A stretch of 58,166 bases of DNA from the NCBI RefSeq assembly GCF_002783505.1, contig NZ_PFGL01000025.1, positions 1-58,166 of the forward strand, read 5' to 3'. Under the pieces are notes generated by a model. The model had not been told where the DNA came from. It did no database searches and saw only the letters and a program-made list of their open reading frames with translations. Source of the DNA: Shewanella sp. CG12_big_fil_rev_8_21_14_0_65_47_15 (GTDB taxonomy: Bacteria > Pseudomonadota > Gammaproteobacteria > Enterobacterales > Shewanellaceae). The position numbers were made by a program, and so were the translations under genes. Positions 18,113 through 27,393 of this stretch are shown here, piece by piece (positions within the stretch are counted from its first letter, which is position 1; every line of letters starts with the position of its first letter).

Positions 18113-18910
18113 TTAAATAGGTTCGATTTCTAGCTCAAACTTGGCCTGTGGCATAGTTAAGCTGATGTGGGCTTGCCATAGGGCATCGCCGACATCTTGT
18201 TGATAACGGATTTGCACCACATGGGTTTGCTGTTCACTTTTACTGATCAAGGTATCTTGGCTATAGATCTGGCGACAGGGGATTGTGTTCATTCGGGTGC
18301 CTTCAAGCGTGTCGTTCTGATTCCCCCCAACCGTATCACAAAGACCAGTGACTAAATGGCCACCTTCCAAATGGGCGCGAATGCTCTGCTCGGGCCAATA
18401 GATCAGTTGCATCATCGCCATTAAATATTCGGCTTTAAAATTGTCCCCCAGCAGCACACTTTGCTCACTGCTGAGTGTATTCCCATCATAAACTAAGGTA
18501 AACAACGCCTGTCCGAGTGGCGCTAAACCCACGAGCGTCATGCGCTCGCCCTCTAACTCCAACTGAGTGAGCAGTTCGTGGGACTCTTTACCCACTTTAA
18601 TACTGACTTTTTGGCTAAAGGACTGGGGGGAAGATACGCCCGTATTGCTGTCGGTTTGCTGACTCGCCATGATGGCGGGCTTAGTTGTAGGCTCAGTCGC
18701 GGGTTTGGTCGTGGACTTTATCCTTGGCTGAGTCAACGGCCTATCGGTCGTGGGAGCAAAGTTATGGGGCAGTGGAGCCAAACAATAACGCATATCCTTA
18801 GCGAGCCCGACACAGGTCTGTCTGAACAGCAGTTCGCTACAGCCCGTCAGCCCAAGGCTTGCGAGCAGCAGGAGGATCATTCGCCATTGAGTGTTAAGGT
18901 TTAGCGGCAT
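18113..18910 (-). CDS. DUF3261 family lipoprotein of the APE cluster
   Basis: Predicted lipoprotein of 265 aa. The signal peptide ends at lipobox LTGC (about residue 24), so it is likely outer-membrane-anchored. A low-complexity linker rich in T, K and P (repeats of TKPATEPTTKPA, about residues 65-80) separates the anchor from the C-terminal DUF3261 domain, which recalls lipid-binding shapes. A gene of this family is a standard APE component and may help deliver or anchor the pigment. The linker is longer than I would expect. The corresponding letter would be apeN (inference from order). Confidence 0.8.
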   Translation of the reverse strand: MPLNLNTQWRMILLLLASLGLTGCSELLFRQTCVGLAKDMRYCLAPLPHNFAPTTDRPLTQPRIKSTTKPATEPTTKPAIMASQQTDSNTGVSSPQSFSQKVSIKVGKESHELLTQLELEGERMTLVGLAPLGQALFTLVYDGNTLSSEQSVLLGDNFKAEYLMAMMQLIYWPEQSIRAHLEGGHLVTGLCDTVGGNQNDTLEGTRMNTIPCRQIYSQDTLISKSEQQTHVVQIRYQQDVGDALWQAHISLTMPQAKFELEIEPI

Positions 18911-18914
18911 GCGG

Positions 18915-20204
18915 TTAGACCTCTGCGAATGCTGGAGTGGCGGCTGGATTTCGGCACAGTTCGACTATCATATTCAGGCGGCGCTCCGAGTCTTTAACGA
19001 AGGGATTATTCGTATCCCAAGCATAACCCGCCAGAATAGAGCAAATCATCTGCTTGATACGCTCGTTCGGTGCTTCATAGAAGATCACGTCCTGAAAGCG
19101 GCCATCATACCAAGCTTGCACATAGGTGCGAAAGGCATTCACCCCCTGCATCAAAGGCGTTGAGTAATCGGCTTGCCAGTCAACCGCTTCGCCATTGAGT
19201 TGTTTCGTTAGGCATTTTGCCGCCATAGACGCCGATTGCATAGCGATAGTCACACCGGAGGAAAAAACCGGATCGAGGAACTCGCCCGCATTACCCAATA
19301 GCGCGAACTTGTCGGTCGCAAGGCGTGACACATTGGCGGAATAACCTTTGAGTGTGGCGCATTCCTGTACCACTTTCGCCTTTGCCAGTAGGGCTTTTAG
19401 TCCCGGTTCTTCGTTGACTATGCTCATCAGTTGTTGCTCAAGCGAACCCTGTAAACGCGCAAGTAATTGTGGCTCGGCAACCACGCCGAGTGAACAGCGG
19501 CCATTGCTAAAGGGAATGAGCCAGTACCAAATGTCTTTATGCTCAGGGTGGACGCTGATCAAAATCTTATTACGATCGAAGTTAGCATCGCTGATGTTGT
19601 CTTCCACATGGGTAAAGATGGCGCTGCGTGGTGGCAGGCAAGACGGACTTTCTAAGTTGAGCAAGCGGGGTAACACGCGCCCAAACCCGCTGGCATCGAG
19701 CACATATTGGGCATTGATTTGATAAAGCTCGCCCTGTTCATTGTGCACCGTTAAGCGTGGGTTCTCGGTTAAATCGATCGCCTCGACCGTTTCGCCGTAG
19801 CGGATGTCGACCCCTTGGCTTTGGGCGGTATCGGCTAACAGTTTATCGAAACTGGCGCGCTGCACTTGGAATGTGGTGCCCGGCCCTGGGGTAAATTTAT
19901 CGGTAAAATCGAAGGTCGTATAAGTGCCATTGCGACGAAAGGCGGCGCCATTTTTATGCTGGAATCCGGCGGCATTGAGCGTCTCTAACATGCCGGCTTC
20001 TTCGATAAATTGCATGCAGCAGGGCAGTAAACTTTCGCCGATGGAGAAGCGAGGAAAATGCTGTTTCTCTAACACCAGCACACGCTTGCCTTGTTGGTGT
20101 AACAAGCTGGCGGCGATGGCGCCCGAAGGCCCTGCGCCGATAATGGCCACATCGACATCAAGTGAATTTGGCATAACCGATAAATCGTGAGCGGGTGTAG
20201 GCAT
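18915..20204 (-). CDS. FAD-dependent halogenase-like oxidoreductase
   Basis: Flavoprotein of 429 aa. The Rossmann motif GAGPSG lies at residues 23-28 and FPRFSIGESLLP at 50-61. Of the features known for phenolic flavin-dependent halogenases such as PltA, both hallmarks are visible: a lysine (Lys84) in AGFQHKNGAAF, at the place of the catalytic lysine, and WYWLIP at 226-231, matching WxWxIP. Related reductases and hydroxylases can carry similar motifs, so halogenation is inference. It sits between the MMPL exporter and the DUF3261 lipoprotein, where the standard ape series has no such gene. Product: a possibly chlorinated or brominated aryl head, or an oxidised one. Confidence 0.75.
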   Translation of the reverse strand: MPTPAHDLSVMPNSLDVDVAIIGAGPSGAIAASLLHQQGKRVLVLEKQHFPRFSIGESLLPCCMQFIEEAGMLETLNAAGFQHKNGAAFRRNGTYTTFDFTDKFTPGPGTTFQVQRASFDKLLADTAQSQGVDIRYGETVEAIDLTENPRLTVHNEQGELYQINAQYVLDASGFGRVLPRLLNLESPSCLPPRSAIFTHVEDNISDANFDRNKILISVHPEHKDIWYWLIPFSNGRCSLGVVAEPQLLARLQGSLEQQLMSIVNEEPGLKALLAKAKVVQECATLKGYSANVSRLATDKFALLGNAGEFLDPVFSSGVTIAMQSASMAAKCLTKQLNGEAVDWQADYSTPLMQGVNAFRTYVQAWYDGRFQDVIFYEAPNERIKQMICSILAGYAWDTNNPFVKDSERRLNMIVELCRNPAATPAFAEV

Positions 20205-20227
20205 GTAAAGTACGTTCCTTGTCGTTT

Positions 20228-22681
20228 TCAGGACTTTTTAGTCGTTAGAAGCTGATTGTTGGTTAAAGCCTGCGTTGTAGTCAAAATCAACGGCGAAAGT
20301 AAAAAGGTAAAGCCTATGCCCAGCGACAGGGTTAAGCCAAAGTAGTGAATCGCTTGGGTCTGGCTAAAAGCAAGTAAACCAAAGGCCAACAGGGTCGAGC
20401 AGGCGGACATAAACACCGCCATCATCACTGCCTTGCCGTGGTTCTGGGCTGAGGCAAAAAACAAGCTGTAATCTATGCCAATCCCGAACACTAAAATGAG
20501 TGCGAGTGCATGGAACAGACTCAGCGGCGAGCCCGTTAAGCCTAAGGTTGCGAGCGTTAGCAAGGCTGCAAGGGCTGGGACTGCAACCACAACCGCGGCT
20601 TTTTTAATGCCGAAATTCAGGCTAAACAACAAGAGTGCGATGCCGAGTGCAAGGGCTAACAGCTTTAGGGTTAACAGTCGGTAATGACCCATGACGGCAG
20701 AAATATCCGCGACTTTATCGATAAGCTGTACGCTTTCATCCTCGGCAAAGCGCGCCTTAAGCGCATCGATCTGCTGAATGCCGCCAAGGAGGACTATTGC
20801 ACCCTGATCAGCATCATAATCGGTGGCTTTGTCATTCGGCGCGAGCCATAGCGGTGCGAGTTGCTTGCCTGCCTCTAGCTTAAAGAATGCTGCTGGCGTG
20901 ATGTACTCTGTTTTCGCGGCCAAATAGGCGGCTTGCAGTTCTGGCTTTAAGTTCTCATCCAACCCAAGGCCCGTGAGCACAGTATCTAGCTGAGTTTGAT
21001 AGAGTTCGCCCTGTAAGCGGTAAGCCGTGTCTTGCCTTTGCTGGCTGGGCAGATACCGGCTGAGGCTGACATAGTTGCCTAACTCTTGATTGGCGATAGC
21101 GGCATCCAGCAGTGGCGACACTCGCTCAAGCTGTTGCAGCAACGCTTCTTCGCTCGCGGCACGTACCAATAAGAATTGATTATCTGTGCCGCCGCTGAGT
21201 AACTGGCGTAGCAGGTTTTCTGGCTCAGTCACGCTCGCTGGGCTTTGCTGCAAATGGCGAATATCGTCATCGACGGTTAACTTTGTTACGCCAATCAGAC
21301 ACCACACCACTATCACCGAAGCAAATAGGCCCATGCCTAACGGCGTGGTCAATTTGTTGGATAACTTAGTTAAATTAGCAAGGTAAGTCCCCGCGAGCGC
21401 TAATGGGCGGGAGCCCGATGGCAAGCGACTTCCCGCTAACAGTGGGTAGGCGAGAATGAGGGTGAGATAGGCCCCAAACAGCCCCGCGGCGCAGAAAATC
21501 GCCACTTGCTGCATGCCGGGAAATGGCGCTAAACCTATGCCCACATAAGCCAAAGCGCTAGTGATAAAGGCAAGCGTCACCGTTGGGAAGATATACGCCA
21601 CCGTGGCCTTTGCGCTCCGCTCGCTATCGCTTAAGCGCTCGCAGTAAAAATGAAAGCTGTAGTCGATGGCAATGCCAATCAAGCTAGTGCCAAACACTAA
21701 GGTGAGTAAATGCAGCTCGCCAAACACGCTTAAGGTAAAAGTCACCGCCAGCAACAGCCCGCTGGAAATGGTGACGATTGCCAACAGTAGCGGCATCACA
21801 GAACGAAACGCCAACCAGACTAAGGCAATCACCCCAAGTAGGGATGCAAGACCAAGGATCGAGATTTCACTCTTAGCCATTTGCGTCGCCGCAATCGCGT
21901 GAAACAGAGCGCCAGCCTTAAGCACATTGATATCGGGATAGCTTTGTTTAACCGCATCCAATCCTTGGGTTAATACCGTTATCTGCGCTAATTGCGCATT
22001 GGGATTAAAAGCGCTTTCTCGCCCCTTTGCCATAACAACCGCAGCGACATTATCGCCTCGATTAGCCAGCAGAATACCTTGGCTGGCTCTGACTTTTGAA
22101 CTCGGCGTGAGGGCGAGTAAATTGGCGGGGAATAACAGCAGCGGATCTTGGGCGAGCAAGTTGCTATTGGCGTAACTAAAGGCGTTGTAAAGCTGCGCTG
22201 TGGCCGCCTCAATCAGATTTCCAATGTCTTTCGTTGCTAACGCTTCGGCTTGCGGCGCAGTCAGTAATTTAAATCTGTGGGGGAAATAGTATTGCCCCAA
22301 CGCTTCGCCGAGCTGCATATCGGCGCTGCGAATCTCTGTGAGTGCAGCATTTCTGCCAGTAGTAGCAAGGTCAGTTTCAAGCTTTTGCATCAACAGCTTA
22401 GCCGCAGCGATTGCCGTGGTTTCATCCTTGGCGACGAGCGCAATATAGACTCGATCGGCGAGCGTGGCTTCAACTTGGTTAAGGGCGCGCTCTGTGAGTT
22501 TGTCCTGCTGTAAATGCGGCAGCATGGCGAGAATATCGCTCTGCACCCGTGCACCACTTTGCCAGAGTTGCAGCGTCCACAGACTGGCAGAGAGCATCAA
22601 TAGCGACCAAATGGCGAGGCGCCACTTGGGGGATGATTGCATTAGCGCTTGATTGGCGCGCGCGGCGAAGTTGGCGGCCAT
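20228..22681 (-). CDS. MMPL/RND superfamily exporter of the APE cluster
   Basis: Inner-membrane transporter of 817 aa with the MMPL pattern: one helix, a large periplasmic domain, a group of five helices (about residues 270-420, with GTSLIGIAIDYSFHFYCERL), a second periplasmic domain, then five more helices with LVFGIGIDYSLFFASAQ. The paired GxxxDY motifs in helix 4 of each half are proton-relay signatures. In APE clusters it is thought to move the aryl polyene lipid across the inner membrane. It starts two bases after the LolA-like gene. By order it would be apeM. Confidence 0.87.
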   Translation of the reverse strand: MAANFAARANQALMQSSPKWRLAIWSLLMLSASLWTLQLWQSGARVQSDILAMLPHLQQDKLTERALNQVEATLADRVYIALVAKDETTAIAAAKLLMQKLETDLATTGRNAALTEIRSADMQLGEALGQYYFPHRFKLLTAPQAEALATKDIGNLIEAATAQLYNAFSYANSNLLAQDPLLLFPANLLALTPSSKVRASQGILLANRGDNVAAVVMAKGRESAFNPNAQLAQITVLTQGLDAVKQSYPDINVLKAGALFHAIAATQMAKSEISILGLASLLGVIALVWLAFRSVMPLLLAIVTISSGLLLAVTFTLSVFGELHLLTLVFGTSLIGIAIDYSFHFYCERLSDSERSAKATVAYIFPTVTLAFITSALAYVGIGLAPFPGMQQVAIFCAAGLFGAYLTLILAYPLLAGSRLPSGSRPLALAGTYLANLTKLSNKLTTPLGMGLFASVIVVWCLIGVTKLTVDDDIRHLQQSPASVTEPENLLRQLLSGGTDNQFLLVRAASEEALLQQLERVSPLLDAAIANQELGNYVSLSRYLPSQQRQDTAYRLQGELYQTQLDTVLTGLGLDENLKPELQAAYLAAKTEYITPAAFFKLEAGKQLAPLWLAPNDKATDYDADQGAIVLLGGIQQIDALKARFAEDESVQLIDKVADISAVMGHYRLLTLKLLALALGIALLLFSLNFGIKKAAVVVAVPALAALLTLATLGLTGSPLSLFHALALILVFGIGIDYSLFFASAQNHGKAVMMAVFMSACSTLLAFGLLAFSQTQAIHYFGLTLSLGIGFTFLLSPLILTTTQALTNNQLLTTKKS

Positions 22682-22683
22682 GG

Positions 22684-23544
22684 TTAAGGTTTATTCGCCC
22701 CATTCGCCAACGCATACTGCGCCAATTCGGTTTCGCTGAGTGCGCCCTGGGAAAGCGCACTAAAGTCGATGCGGGTCATATCCTGTGGGCTCACACTCGA
22801 CGCTGCGCTCAGCAGCACTAAGGATTGCAACACATCGCTCCCCTCTAACACCATATTGGCGATGGCTTTTTTCATTAAGGGATCTTTGGGCGTTAGACCC
22901 AATTGCCATTGGCTGTCTGGACTCAAGTTCTCAGGGCTTAACTTTTCTGTGTTTAACTTGTCTGTGTTTAACTTGTCTGTGTTTAACTTGTCTGTGTTTA
23001 ACTTGTCTGTGCTGAGGAAGTGCAGCTCGAAGTTTTCGCTTAAACCGGAGATATCACCGCCGAGCATAGCGCGCACTAGGCTGGGTAATAAATCCCCCAT
23101 AGCGGCAGCGCTCGCCGAGGCATCGGCCTTACTGACCTGAACTCGACCTTGGCTATCGCGCTGGATCAGTTGCTTATCCTTTAAAATCAGCAGGGATTCG
23201 AAGGGCTTTATCTGTTGCCAGATCAGCCCTTGCTCTTTGTCGAAGATAAACTGGCCTTGGCTGATTAACGGCTTTTTGAGCACCTTTAATTGCCGGGATT
23301 GCACAAACTGACCTCGCACCGTTTCGCCCAAGTTAAGTTTTTGGCTCAGGGTCACAAGCTGCGAGGTATCCGCACTTTGGCTAAAGAGTGCTTGATAAAC
23401 GCCGGGCGCGGCAAGCTTGTCACTTAAGGTTTCAGCCTTGAGTGGCTGGCTTATTAAAGCAAAAGCTAAGCAGAGAAATAATGCACACTTTCTCAACACA
23501 GGATTCTTCGCCAGTACAGGGCTCTTCGTCAGCAAGGCGTTCAT
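22684..23544 (-). CDS. LolA-like outer-membrane carrier with pentapeptide repeats
   Basis: Periplasmic lipoprotein-carrier-like protein of 286 aa with a hydrophobic signal segment near residues 20-35. It has typical LolA sequences (QLKVLKKPLISQGQFIFDKEQGLIWQ). Such proteins in APE operons are thought to ferry the lipid product to the outer membrane. Residues about 178-197 consist of LNTDK repeats encoded by four exact 15-base copies (22951-23010), an insertion absent from ordinary LolA. Its ATG shares one base with the preceding thioesterase stop (TAATG). By order it would be apeL. Confidence 0.82.
   Translation of the reverse strand: MNALLTKSPVLAKNPVLRKCALFLCLAFALISQPLKAETLSDKLAAPGVYQALFSQSADTSQLVTLSQKLNLGETVRGQFVQSRQLKVLKKPLISQGQFIFDKEQGLIWQQIKPFESLLILKDKQLIQRDSQGRVQVSKADASASAAAMGDLLPSLVRAMLGGDISGLSENFELHFLSTDKLNTDKLNTDKLNTDKLNTEKLSPENLSPDSQWQLGLTPKDPLMKKAIANMVLEGSDVLQSLVLLSAASSVSPQDMTRIDFSALSQGALSETELAQYALANGANKP
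22951..23010. repeat. Four perfect 15-base tandem repeats in the LolA-like gene
   Basis: GTTTAACTTGTCTGT occurs four times without mismatch, with degenerate half-copies on the left. The unit is a multiple of three, so copy-number changes would keep the reading frame. Confidence 0.95.
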
Positions 23545-23975
23545 TAGTCTTCAACCTTAGCGAGCAGGGTGGCGATTTTGTCACGGAACACATCAGGGGT
23601 AACAAAGCACAATTCTTGGGTGCTCATATCGACCGCCGCTTGAATGGTATAACCCTTAGTGATGCGCGCACCGGTTTCGACATCGCGAATTTGATAATTG
23701 ATTTTTAAGCGGTTTTCCCACTCGACTAGCTCGGCGCGCACTGTGATTTTTTGCTCGAAGGTGCTGGCTTTGACGTACTTAATCTGCACATCGACAATCG
23801 GCCAGGCATAGTTAGATGCTTGCATTTGGCGGTAGTTGTAGCCCAGTTCATCGAGCAGTTTACAGCGGGCTATTTCGAAATAACGCAGGTAATTGCCATG
23901 CCAAGTGATCCCCATAGAATCCACATCGTGGAAGGGAATTTGCATTTCCATATCGATAGTGAGCAATGATTTCAT
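23544..23975 (-). CDS. APE 4HBT-type acyl thioesterase
   Basis: Hot-dog-fold thioesterase of 143 aa. The 4-hydroxybenzoyl-CoA thioesterase motif IPFHDVDSMGITWHGNYLRYFE has the catalytic aspartate in the expected place. It would release the chain or edit wrong acyl-ACPs. The start is ATG 23975, which forms ATGA with the stop of the ammonia-lyase gene; GGAAG lies 7 bases upstream. By order it would be apeK. Confidence 0.88.
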   Translation of the reverse strand: MKSLLTIDMEMQIPFHDVDSMGITWHGNYLRYFEIARCKLLDELGYNYRQMQASNYAWPIVDVQIKYVKASTFEQKITVRAELVEWENRLKINYQIRDVETGARITKGYTIQAAVDMSTQELCFVTPDVFRDKIATLLAKVED

Positions 23976-25537
23976 CGGCACACTTCCCATTCGCCCGCTT
24001 GGATTTTAGCTATGGTTTGGCGCAGCACGGCTTCGAGCGGCCTATCTTCGATTAAGGTCTCAAAATCGGCGCGCACTTGAGCGAGGGTTTTTGCTAACGA
24101 TGGCGTGAGCGAGGCTTCGTCTAATTCATTTTGGGCGATACGCAGGCCAATGCCTTGGGTCATGGCGAGCAAGGCTGCTGCGGCGACTTGTTCGGTCAAT
24201 TGGAGCACGCGCATACAGTCGCGGGCGGCGATAGTGCCCATGCTCACCTTGTCTTGGTTATGGCATTCGGTCGAGCGAGAGAACACGCTGGCGGGCATAG
24301 TGTGTTTGAGCGCTTCTGCCGTCCAAGCCGACACGCCAATTTGTACCGCTTTAAAACCATGATTAATCGCGCGGCGCGGGCCGGTTGAGCCGGATAAGTT
24401 GGCAGGTAAGCCATTGTTAAACTTAGGGTCCATCACTAGCGCCATTTGGCGGTCGATAAGATCGGCCAAGTTGGCCACAGTATTCTTGAGTGAATCCATC
24501 GCAAAGGCGATATGGCCGCCGTAGAAATGGCCACCGTGGAGAATATGCTCGCCTTCGCCGTCGACAATTGGGTTGTCGTTGGCGCTGTTGACTTCGGTTT
24601 CGATAAACTGACGCATAAACGGCAGCGCATCCTGCAATACGCCGATAATGTGTGGCGCGCAGCGGATGGAATATCTGTCCTGCAGGCGATCCGAATTACG
24701 TGGATGTTCGTGGTGATTCAAGTCTTCCCGTATCCAAGTCGCGATTTGGTTTTGTCCGGGATGCGGTTTAGCGGCAAATAAGATTTCATCAAAATGGTTC
24801 GAGTTGCCTTTTAGGGTTAACGAAGCCATAGCGGTAATACGGCTACTTAAGCGGGCAAGATATTGGGCGCGATCGAAGGCTAAACAGGCTAAAGCCGTCA
24901 TTACGGCGGTGCCGTTCATCAGGGCCAAGCCTTCTTTTGGGCGCAGGACATGCGGGGTGATGTTGAGCTTTGCGTACACATCTTGAGTCGCTTGGCGCTC
25001 ACCTTGGTAAATCACTTCGCGCTCGCCGACTAATACTGCGGCCAAATACGACAACGGCGTTAAATCCCCGCTGGCGCCGACCGAACCTTCCTCTGGGATC
25101 ACTGGCACTATGTTGAGATTGAGCAAGGTTTCGATGCGCTTTAATAGCTCATAGGTCACGCCAGATTTACCAATGGCTAAGGAGTTTAAACGGCAAGCCA
25201 TCACAGCGCGGGCCTGCATTATGCTTAAGGTCTCGCCTAAACCGCAGCCGTGGAAGCGGGTTAAATGCAGCGGTAATTCGTGGACCAGATCTAAACTCAC
25301 ATTGACTGTGCAAGAGTCGCCATAACCTGTGGTTACGCCATAGACCACGCCTTCTTCATGCAGCAGGCTATCGATAAAGCGCGCACCTTTTTGGATATAT
25401 GCTTGATAATCCGCATCGTCACAGAGTTTGACTTTAGCACCCTTAGCAACGGCGACGACTTGCTCTAATGTGAGTAACTGGCGGCCAAATTCGATTGGCG
25501 GCTCAGTGGTTGTCGTTTGAGTAACTGCGTGGCTCAT
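23972..25537 (-). CDS. Histidine/tyrosine ammonia-lyase family enzyme
   Basis: MIO-dependent aromatic amino-acid lyase of 521 aa. The MIO triad ASG is at residues 155-157 in GSVGASGDLTPLSYL, and Tyr66 in YGVTTGYG is the catalytic tyrosine. At the substrate-selectivity site the sequence is RFHGCG (Phe95-His96), different from the Ser-His of histidine ammonia-lyase; a histidine here is associated with tyrosine ammonia-lyase activity, but the alignment is by eye. In this operon it would make an arylacrylic acid (coumarate or cinnamate) as polyene starter. No hut genes surround it, so a role in histidine breakdown is unlikely. It overlaps both neighbours by four bases. Confidence 0.85.
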   Translation of the reverse strand: MSHAVTQTTTTEPPIEFGRQLLTLEQVVAVAKGAKVKLCDDADYQAYIQKGARFIDSLLHEEGVVYGVTTGYGDSCTVNVSLDLVHELPLHLTRFHGCGLGETLSIMQARAVMACRLNSLAIGKSGVTYELLKRIETLLNLNIVPVIPEEGSVGASGDLTPLSYLAAVLVGEREVIYQGERQATQDVYAKLNITPHVLRPKEGLALMNGTAVMTALACLAFDRAQYLARLSSRITAMASLTLKGNSNHFDEILFAAKPHPGQNQIATWIREDLNHHEHPRNSDRLQDRYSIRCAPHIIGVLQDALPFMRQFIETEVNSANDNPIVDGEGEHILHGGHFYGGHIAFAMDSLKNTVANLADLIDRQMALVMDPKFNNGLPANLSGSTGPRRAINHGFKAVQIGVSAWTAEALKHTMPASVFSRSTECHNQDKVSMGTIAARDCMRVLQLTEQVAAAALLAMTQGIGLRIAQNELDEASLTPSLAKTLAQVRADFETLIEDRPLEAVLRQTIAKIQAGEWEVCR

Positions 25538-27393
25538 AAATGCTGTGTCCTGTCTGTCTTATGATCCTGCTCTGGGATCGGCGATGATGCTGAAGTTGTC
25601 GGTAATGGATTAGGCTGTACTAACTGCGATGGGGCGCGTTGTTGCTCGCTGTCTTTGCGCCAAAAATCGAAAAAGTTAAACCATTGCAAAGGCTCGCGTC
25701 TGGCAAAGTATTCTAAACGTTCGCTGTAGCGATTTACCGCCTGCTGTAATCTGTCCATTCTGCCCGCCCTTGGGCCTTTCAGTGTTTCGGCGAAGCGTTC
25801 TAAATGCACCCGATAACGCCCTTGTTCCCGCAGGCAAAACATTAAAAATACGGGGCAATCGAGTAAGCCCGCCAAAATAAACGGCCCTTGGGGAAACGCG
25901 GCATCTTGGCCCATAAAGGGTGCGTACATGACGCGGCCTTGGGTATTGGATGAGGTTCTATCGCCCGCGATCACCACTAATTCACCGTCTTCTATCTTTT
26001 GCTGCAACAGCATAGACGTTGCAGGGTTCAGTTCGGTCACTTGAATAAGATTGAGCGTGCTATCTGGGTTTAACTGTTTGAGTACCTTATTAAAATTTTC
26101 CGCATGGCTCGTTAACACCATGACGTTGACTTTGACTTTGCGCTGGTGGATTGAAATGGCGCGGCAAAGTTCTAAATTGCCAAGGTGCGACACTAATAAC
26201 ACCGCGCCTTTGCCGCTTTCGAGCTGGTCGGCCAGCACTTGGCGATCGGGGAAATCCACTTGGCTCAATTGGATGCGATCGCACCAGGCATCGATTCTAT
26301 CGAGCGCCGCATTGCCAAAGGCTAAAAAGTGATTCAGGCTATCGCGCCAGCCCACGGGCCGATTGAGTTTAGGATGTTGCGGCTCAAGTTTTTGCACGCG
26401 GCGCAGAAAATCTAACGAGGCTTCACGGGTGACTTTGCCTGTGAGGAAAAAATAGCAAATCACCGGATACATAATGGCGCGGCACAACCAATGGCCGCCA
26501 AAGCGATAGCTCTCGGCGAGCAGTTTGATGCCCCAGTAACTGCCGCGCTCCTTCATGCCCGACCAATGGGTGGTCGCAGTTGTTTGCGGCTTCGATGAGG
26601 TCTCTGAAATATAGGCTTGTTGCTGCGATTGTTTGCGTTTCAGCAGCCAGGGCAGGCGTTTGAGCATGCCGAAAAACAGTCGTGTGTGTAGCTTAGAGAT
26701 GCGCACATTATCGGCCACAGCTTGAAAGTGGCTGACGCCGCCTTCGGGGTAAATCACCTTAGTCGGTTGGAATAAAATCTCCACCCCTTGCCAGTAGAGT
26801 TTGACTAGGATTTCGATATCAAAATCCATTCGCTCGGTTAAGGCTTGCTGGCAGAGTAATCGTTCGGTGGCGACCAGCGGATAAACGCGAAAGCCACACA
26901 TAGAATCTTGAATATCAAAGCTTAAGGTTTCGACCCATACCCAAAAATGGGTCAAGTAGCGTCCATAAAGCCTGCCCTTAGGCACGGATTCATCGTACTC
27001 AGGTTTGCCTGAAATCAGCGCATCGGGTTTAGCCTGCGCCCTTGCTAGCATAGCCGGAATATCGGCGAGATTGTGTTGGCCATCGGCATCGACCTGCAGC
27101 GCATGGCTAAAGCCATCGCGGTAGGCACGGCGCAGCCCCGTCATCACGGCGGCGCCCTTACCGCGATTGTAAGGATGTTGCAGCAGCGTCACCCAAGGAT
27201 AGGTTTGGGCTAAGGATTGCAGCAGATAACGGGTTTCATCATTGCTGCCATCATCAATCAAATAACAGGGCAGATTAAACTGGGCGAGTTCGGCCAAGGT
27301 CTGGGCAATCGCGGCGCTGTGATTGTAATTGGGGATCACTAGGGCGAGCTTAATGGGCGCCGACTCAACGAGGTCGCTGGGTGGCGTTAACAC
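25534..27393 (-). CDS. Glycosyltransferase 2 / LpxL-like acyltransferase fusion
   Basis: Two-domain protein of 619 aa. Residues about 15-240 form a family 2 glycosyltransferase of the dolichyl-phosphate-mannose-synthase type (VIPNYNHSAAIAQTL, DDGSNDET, then VDADGQHNL as the DXD region). Residues about 300-570 form a lysophospholipid-type acyltransferase related to LpxL/HtrB, with SHLGNLE (HxxxxE motif). The fusion is characteristic of APE clusters and probably assembles the lipid anchor of the pigment. A linker rich in Q and S (about 255-275) and a polar tail complete it. By order it would be apeJ. Confidence 0.88.
   Translation of the reverse strand: MLTPPSDLVESAPIKLALVIPNYNHSAAIAQTLAELAQFNLPCYLIDDGSNDETRYLLQSLAQTYPWVTLLQHPYNRGKGAAVMTGLRRAYRDGFSHALQVDADGQHNLADIPAMLARAQAKPDALISGKPEYDESVPKGRLYGRYLTHFWVWVETLSFDIQDSMCGFRVYPLVATERLLCQQALTERMDFDIEILVKLYWQGVEILFQPTKVIYPEGGVSHFQAVADNVRISKLHTRLFFGMLKRLPWLLKRKQSQQQAYISETSSKPQTTATTHWSGMKERGSYWGIKLLAESYRFGGHWLCRAIMYPVICYFFLTGKVTREASLDFLRRVQKLEPQHPKLNRPVGWRDSLNHFLAFGNAALDRIDAWCDRIQLSQVDFPDRQVLADQLESGKGAVLLVSHLGNLELCRAISIHQRKVKVNVMVLTSHAENFNKVLKQLNPDSTLNLIQVTELNPATSMLLQQKIEDGELVVIAGDRTSSNTQGRVMYAPFMGQDAAFPQGPFILAGLLDCPVFLMFCLREQGRYRVHLERFAETLKGPRAGRMDRLQQAVNRYSERLEYFARREPLQWFNFFDFWRKDSEQQRAPSQLVQPNPLPTTSASSPIPEQDHKTDRTQHL

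Noticed and set aside
22951..23010. CRISPR-like repeat
   Set aside because: The units are directly adjacent with no spacers, and the repeat is inside a protein-coding frame.
23972..25537. Histidine utilisation (hutH) function
   Set aside because: No hutU, hutI or hutC nearby, and the gene lies tightly within the aryl polyene operon with different selectivity residues.
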